Below, in pieces: positions 58,739 through 64,000 of a stretch of 64,000 bases of DNA. Below the pieces are notes generated by a model, which was not told the DNA's origin, made no database searches, and was given only the letters and a program-made list of their open reading frames with translations. Location of the stretch: positions 6,954,001-7,018,000 of the forward strand of contig CM070639.1 of assembly GCA_036346255.1 (NCBI GenBank), in the 5' to 3' direction. The position numbers were made by a program, and so were the translations under genes. Source of the stretch: Ampelocalamus luodianensis (lineage: Eukaryota > Streptophyta > Magnoliopsida > Poales > Poaceae). The number at the start of each line of letters is the position of its first letter. Positions within the stretch are counted from its first letter, which is position 1.

Positions 58739-61708
58739 TGTTAAAACAACCGAAAATTTCAGCATTTCAAAAACTTTTTGAAATCTTTGGCTTGAATTCA
58801 TTTTCCTTTCCCAATTCACAAGCTCTTCTCCACAATCCGCTTTCCTTATCAGTTTTCTCGTTTTCGCAAGCCGAAGGCACGTTTTCGCCCATGTGCTTAT
58901 TCTCCCCTATCCCCTTCTTCCCCTCGCACTGCCAGCGCCGCATCACCTCGCTCCTTCTTCGTCCCCATCAACGATTTCCACTACCTTCTACCACCTTCGT
59001 CACGTCACGTCACCCCGCCACCTTACCCCTGCTTTTGCCCTTCCCTAGTGCCATTCGCGCCTAGTCGCACACGTCGCACGCATCTCACACGGCCACTGCC
59101 GCAATCGCCTTCTCCAGCTATAAGGCCACTCAAGTCGGTGTCATTCTTATCGCAAGAACCCACTGAACCTCACTAGCACCATCTTTCCCCTTCAGGTCCG
59201 ACTGTCATCTCCAATTTCATCGGCGCCCTTTCTTCTCCAGTGAGCCCAAAGGGCAATTGACCACCACTGTCTCTCCCTCTCCATCCCAATCCTGTCACTA
59301 GCATCGCCTCACCGCCTCAAATGTTTCCCCTAACATCCCCAACCCTACACTCACCTTTAGCTCGTCGGCGCCGAGCTCCTCCTCTGTCGTCGCCATGGCT
59401 CATGCCGCCACACCACCTCGACCCACCTCGAGCTCCACCAACGCCACCCTCGGACTCCCCTCTACTCACTAATGCTCACGAGCCACTCCCCCTGGCCGGA
59501 GCACGACCGGACCTTCACCATCGTCGTCCTCTGCTCTGGCATTCCGCCACCCATGCCGCCGCCCTATCTCCGAGTCTCCACCAAACCAAAAAATGGGTCG
59601 CTCTTGTCGCTTGGGTACTCACTGCACCTTTCCCTGCCGCCGCCAGAGCGATGGCGACTTTCCTCTCCCCCGACTCAGGAGTGCGCTTGGCCTCCGGCCA
59701 CGCAGCTCAAGCCACCCGTACACTGGACCGTTAAGGCTTGGCTAGTGGGCTTGTAGCCCATCTAAGTGTTGGGCTTAGACCAACACTGTTTAGGCACTCC
59801 CGCACTATGCAGCCCACACTGTTCACAATTCAAACCCAATACTATTCACCGCTATTCCAACCCGCCACTGTTCATTCGCTCACACTGTGTATTACTATTC
59901 ACAAAACCAAAACTAGTGAATTCAGTTACTGTTTGTAAACCATTTTTTCGTCCATGAATAGTAATCGACATTGTTCATCGTCCGCCACTATTCGTCGAAA
60001 CCCTAAATTGACATTATATGTCCATTTTGATCGTCTCGATCAAGCCCAGGAATTCATTTCTCAACTCTGTTCAGCCCAATCAAGCTCCCAATAAATTCTA
60101 TTCACCGCCCAACTACTCTCTTTTAGTTTTTTTTTCGATTTCATTTTACTTGCATGTTATTCTCAACTCATTCCTTCTTGAGCTGGTCATTTTATTTGGT
60201 TTATTTCTTTTGCGTTAGGTCACGACTTCGATGATCAAGCTCGAGAGGACACCAGACAAGACGAGCTAATAGAATAATTTGTGCAATGAGGAAAGTCACA
60301 TTCTTTTGATCATTTTTAGCCTATATTTCATGTAATTATGTTATTACTTTTATTACCATATTTATGCCAATTTCTTTAATATTGAAATAATACTTTTGAA
60401 TACCATAATAAATAGATAAATCCTAATGCCCCACATACAAGCCACCTATTTTTTGTATACCATATTCACCTTGACAAGTTTAGGTTACATAAAATGATAA
60501 CTAGATATTTAGCTTTTGTCACAAAAATGTGTTTTATAAATTCTGTAAAAGAATATTGGCTTTATGCTAATAGTTTTGGTGGAGAGTTGAGGGTTGAGAT
60601 TAGGAAGTTGGACAACCCAATAGATTTGACAAAAGTAAGTCGAAGGTGAGGGTGGACAACCACGAGTTGGTGTTGGTCTATCGTCTCACTGTAAGACAGG
60701 TAAAGATAAGAACCTTGTACCAAGTAACAAACACAGAAACTGCTCAACCACAGGTGTGGTCATTCCTCCCTAGCTTAGTACACTGCTCTTTCATTTGAAT
60801 ATTTATAGGATGTCAACTGCTCTTGTGTGATAGAGCAGCCGCGGAATGGGGGTGAGTCAGGAGTGGGCCGGTTAGGGCACTCGCTAAACTACACAACGGT
60901 ATGGTCCCGTCAGAATCGAAGTGCGAATTCCACTGTTGGCCGGTGGTCTCCCAAGGGCTGTATGGATTATGAACCTACCGGGTAGAGACTAAAAAGGTTG
61001 AGCAGTGAAAAAGCTTTGTTATCTCAGCTTAGTCGCACGCTAACGTGTTGTGTGTCTATGATCTGACAGTATGAGTTTGAGGTATCTTGTGGATAAAGTT
61101 GGGCAACTCTACAGAGTATAATTAAAGGTATTCGAATACGCCGTGCTTCTGGTTAATGAAACTGTGTTTATGGGTGATTCCAATACACGAGGCATAAGTA
61201 GAGATTTACATATATTAAATTGGTAATTGAAATTGTTCATTAAACCCCTGATGTTATATATTATTATTGTTCTACTGTTTTAAAGACAAACTGCTTTAAA
61301 TTCAAAATGCATCCACATATGTCTGTTATGGTAAATCCTAAACTATCTATTGAACTTCTGGCATGTAGTTAATTAGCTTTTCCATATGACTTGCTAAGTA
61401 CGATTGTGTACTCAATCTTACCTAATTTTCGTCAGAAGGTAACTCAGAAAGAAGATTGAAGGACGCTTTAGAAAACTTGTTAGTGTTGCGACCGCACTCA
61501 AGCTTTCCCATGGAAGCCTTTGGTTCCTCTGAATGTAAGTTTGGGCTTAATATGCCCATTTGTTGCTGCAAAATATCCGTCAGGCTATAATTTAATCAAA
61601 TTAATAATTTCAACTGTTCGTAAGTACGTTTGATTTCATTTTGGTTCGCAATCAATTCTGGCGATTCATAAGCCGTATGCATACTGCTTGAAAAATGGGG
61701 GCGTTACA
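58739..61708 (+). mobile_element. LTR-type element, 3 kb, non-coding
   Basis: Begins TGTTAAAACAACCGAAAATTTC and ends GGGGGCGTTACA. The start and the GC-rich block (58900-59750) follow the layout of the element at 9287-12631, and the end matches the class seen at 4269 and 35077. No gag-pol and no second LTR. No convincing duplication was found, so the ends are tentative. Confidence 0.55.
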
Positions 61709-61947
61709 TTTCTAATCCTTGTGCTGTATTATTGTTGCTTTTATGATAGCACATCAACATTAAGAACAAGATATATTTCACTCCTCACCTCTCTTAGTTA
61801 CTCACTTTCATCGGGACACCAACACTCGGGGGTTTGGACAAAACAGTTCAACGATGTTTTAGGGATGTTTGTTTGATTTTGAGTAATAGTCCCATCTAAG
61901 ATGGATTGGTCTACATCATCATGTGGTTCCATAAGTTTGACTGAACC

Positions 61948-62956
61948 CAGCGGTGGAACTACCGTCAGGGAAAGCCGGGGCAGTCGCCTCGGGTCTCGCA
62001 AAGGCCGCCCCCCACTTAGACCTTCCTTCTCCTCCCCAGACCCCGGCTGGCCATGACGCCATGGCCATGTTATGGGAGCTTCAACTGAGGGAGGAAAACA
62101 ACAAATTGACCCTCAAGTCCACAACCACCACCACATGGCCTAACTTGGCAACTAAGGCCTATCCCACCAGTTACTAGATGCAATCCAGAACCAAGAAGGA
62201 AAGGGGGATCAAGGAATGAGAATTGGAGGAGCGCACACACCTGAGAGGAGGAACCCTAGGCGACCGGGCTAGCGGTGGCGCAACATGATGAGGCGCTTAG
62301 CCTCAACGGCTCAAGCGCAAGCACACGGCTAGGCGGAGAGGCCAGGCCAGGCGGAATCGTAGAGGACCAAAGGGCGGGCCCATTTGCAGAGGTCGGAGAA
62401 GAGATGATCGAGCCAGAGTGCCAGAGCCGCGGAGGAGACCAAGGTTGGCGGCGCAACGCTGGGCTGCTTGCAGCCTTGCACTATTGCCATTTGGGGAAAT
62501 CGGGAATGACCATGGCCGGCGGCGCTCCTCGCTCCTGCCTCTAGGCTCTGGCCATTTGGGGAAGGAATTAAGGATCGAAGGACTAGGAAGAGTGAATAGT
62601 TCGTTTTGGCCTTTTGGTATATATTCTTTATTATTTTTGTTTACTCAATTACTTTTGAATTGTTTTGTTGATAATGTATAGCGATGATTGATGAAATTTG
62701 TACTTGTAATTGTCATTGATAATTTTCAAACGGTGCGGGGACAACCGACAGACGAGGCCGTGACCGCGGTTCGCGAGGGAGGCCTAGCGCGACAGCGGGT
62801 AGAGGCACGGAGCTAGAAGACGTGGCGACGAAGGAGCTGAGCCGGTGAGCCCAGCAACAGCTCATCAGCCAGGTTTGCCCCTCAAGTCTTATCTTGAAGC
62901 CTCAAATCTCAAATTCCTCTTTGCACCGGTTCTTCCAAATTTCTGGTTCGCCACTG
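61948..62956. mobile_element. Non-autonomous hAT element, 1 kb
   Basis: Termini CAGCGGTGGAACTACC and (inverted) CAGTGGCGAACCAGAAAT. Flanking 8-mers ACTGAACC (61940-61947) and ATTGAATC (62957-62964) differ by two transitions. GC-rich interior without transposase. Termini are related to those at 14492 and 19495, so the three share a family. Confidence 0.7.
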
Positions 62957-62964
62957 ATTGAATC

Positions 62965-63261
62965 TATCTGTCTATGGCGTTGATTCCGAAATGAATTGAA
63001 CTTAAACCTGTTTCTCATATGTAAATATTGTCATTTGTCACGCCACGCGAAGTGGGATGGCAGTGGATTCCGGAAGTCGAAACCAGATCGGCTCACCGTT
63101 AGTCCGTTTGCGTATACGGAATCACAAGGCGTATGTATTACGAAAAATAACTATATTATCATAAAGTCCTCTGAAATTATCTGGTGATTACTCCTTAGCC
63201 CAGGCGCGCGACCTATTAGTCCAGCAGTATTTATTCAATTCTCCGTAAATTCGGTATCTTC
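62965..63261. other. Upstream region of the UNC93-like gene
   Basis: No gene recognised; precedes the TATA box at 63262. Confidence 0.4.
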
Positions 63262-63267
63262 TATAAA
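63262..63267 (+). promoter_or_regulatory. TATA box of the UNC93-like gene
   Basis: TATAAA (in CTTCTATAAACACCCC) lies 181 bases upstream of the start codon, followed by a CT/C-rich leader. Confidence 0.6.
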
Positions 63268-63442
63268 CACCCCTAACAAATCATAAATTTGTAAAACCCA
63301 GACCCTCCCCTTCCCAAATCACATACACGGACGGCACGAAGGTAGGAGCCGGACTCGGCAGTTGGTACTTGGTAGTTGGCACCAAAGCCTACCACCAACT
63401 CCTCCCCAAATTAGCCCAACCAAGCGCTCCCCGCCGGCCGCC

Positions 63443-63907
63443 ATGGACCCCACCCCGTCCGGAGCCGAGCTCGCCGCCGCCGCGGCCGGCGACGAGGAGG
63501 AGGCCGCGCCCCTGGTCTCCGCCGGCGGCCCCCGCCGCGGCGCAGGCGCACCGGCATCGGCGTCGGAGACCCGCGACCTGCACCTGCTGAGCTCGGCCTT
63601 CCTCTTCGTCTTCCTCGCCTACCACGCCGCGCAGAACCTCCAGAGCACCGTCAACACGGTACCCGCCCATCTGAATTTCCCGACCAGCAAGTCAATCATC
63701 CCCAAAAGCTCCCATTGATGGGGTTGTTACCGCGCGCATGCAGGACGGCAACCTGGGGTCGATGTCGCTGGGGGTGCTGTACACGTCGTTCACGGCGTTC
63801 TCGGTGGTGGGGTCGCCGGTGGTGCGGCGGATGGGGTCCAAGCGCGCGCTCGTGCTCGGCACCTCCGGCTATTTCCTCTTCATCGCCGCCAACCTCATCC
63901 CATCCTG
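63443..63907 (+). CDS. UNC93-like protein, first two exons (gene continues beyond the window)
   Basis: Multi-pass membrane protein of the UNC93 family (major-facilitator fold), closest in memory to plant UNC93-like protein 3. Animal UNC93A relates to potassium-channel regulation; the plant role is less clear. Exon 1 is 63443-63658 (72 codons), ending AACACG|GTACCC; exon 2 is 63744-63907, ending TCCTG|GTACAG. Residues 1-45 are an acidic/Ala-Pro-rich cytoplasmic tail. RDLHLLSSAFLFVFLAYHAA is the conserved start of the first helix, followed by QNLQSTVNT. Exon 2 gives LGVLYTSFTAFSVVGSPVVR (helix 2), RMGSKRALVLGTSGYFLFIA and ANLIPSW. The ATG is in a good context (GCCGCCATGG). Confidence 0.88.
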
Positions 63908-64000
63908 GTACAGCTCCCACTCGCTCCCATCACTTGTTCCGTTAATTCTGTGTGGCAGCAGCAGCTCACTTCTTCGTGAGATTTGCATCTGACTAGTGGA

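Noticed and set aside
1..64000. CRISPR arrays, bacterial operons, riboswitches, rRNA genes
   Set aside because: Spliced nuclear plant genes and plant TEs throughout; no regularly spaced repeats with unique spacers and no rRNA motifs seen.

Overview
The window is nuclear DNA of a grass (Poaceae). Supporting this are spliced plant genes with short GT-AG introns, GC-rich monocot-style first exons, Tourist-like MITEs with TTA/TAA duplications, hAT, Mutator-like, Copia and Gypsy debris, and a MYB59/OsMYBAS-type gene. I cannot name the species from sequence alone.

Four host genes look real. (1) A 60S ribosomal protein L8 gene lies at the left edge on the minus strand. It has two exons and a telo-box/TATA/site II promoter, but the last exon carries a 1-base deficit near the C terminus. 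(2) A three-exon R2R3-MYB gene of the MYB59/MYB48 (rice MYBAS) group spans 30639-31577 on the plus strand, with a G-box and TATA upstream. (3) A complete nine-exon plastid diaminopimelate epimerase gene (lysine biosynthesis) spans 53946-57988 on the minus strand; every splice junction could be placed and the reading frame closes at 347 residues. (4) The first two exons of an UNC93-like membrane protein gene start at 63443 and run off the right edge.

Nearly everything else is transposable-element (TE) or pseudogene sequence. From about 2.8 to 13.2 kb lies a dead malectin-like/LRR receptor kinase, split by two large LTR-type insertions, one of which falls in the kinase activation segment. From 14.5 to 18.6 kb come a hAT transposase tail and then two neighbouring fragments of unrelated genes, a VDAC porin and the nucleoporin NUP62, both with introns and both disabled. 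From 19.5 to 28.0 kb is a dense field of small DNA transposons: a 1.1-kb hAT element with perfect 8-bp duplications, four Tourist-like MITEs (three head-to-tail), a MITE with a duplicated flank, and a 1.2-kb GC-rich element with MITE-like ends.

From 32.6 to 47.4 kb lies one Copia retrotransposon bounded by GTGAC duplications. It has been opened by a hAT MITE in its 5' LTR, a 5-kb LTR-type element (TSD ACTTT) in the integrase region, and a 4.7-kb hAT element with a decayed BED-finger transposase in the reverse-transcriptase region. Where gag should be, the Copia element carries an intronless ascorbate-peroxidase fragment, apparently a captured host cDNA. Further right are a MULE with Pack-MULE character (9-bp TSD), a 315-bp tandem duplication, a Gypsy remnant with duplicated LTR-like ends, a MITE-like segment about 60 bp from the dapF start codon, a 3-kb LTR-type element and another 1-kb hAT element.

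The host genes do not form a pathway: they are ordinary gene islands separated by TE nests. The points most worth following up are the ascorbate-peroxidase capture, the VDAC/NUP62 fragment cluster, the MULE cargo and the RPL8 frame change.
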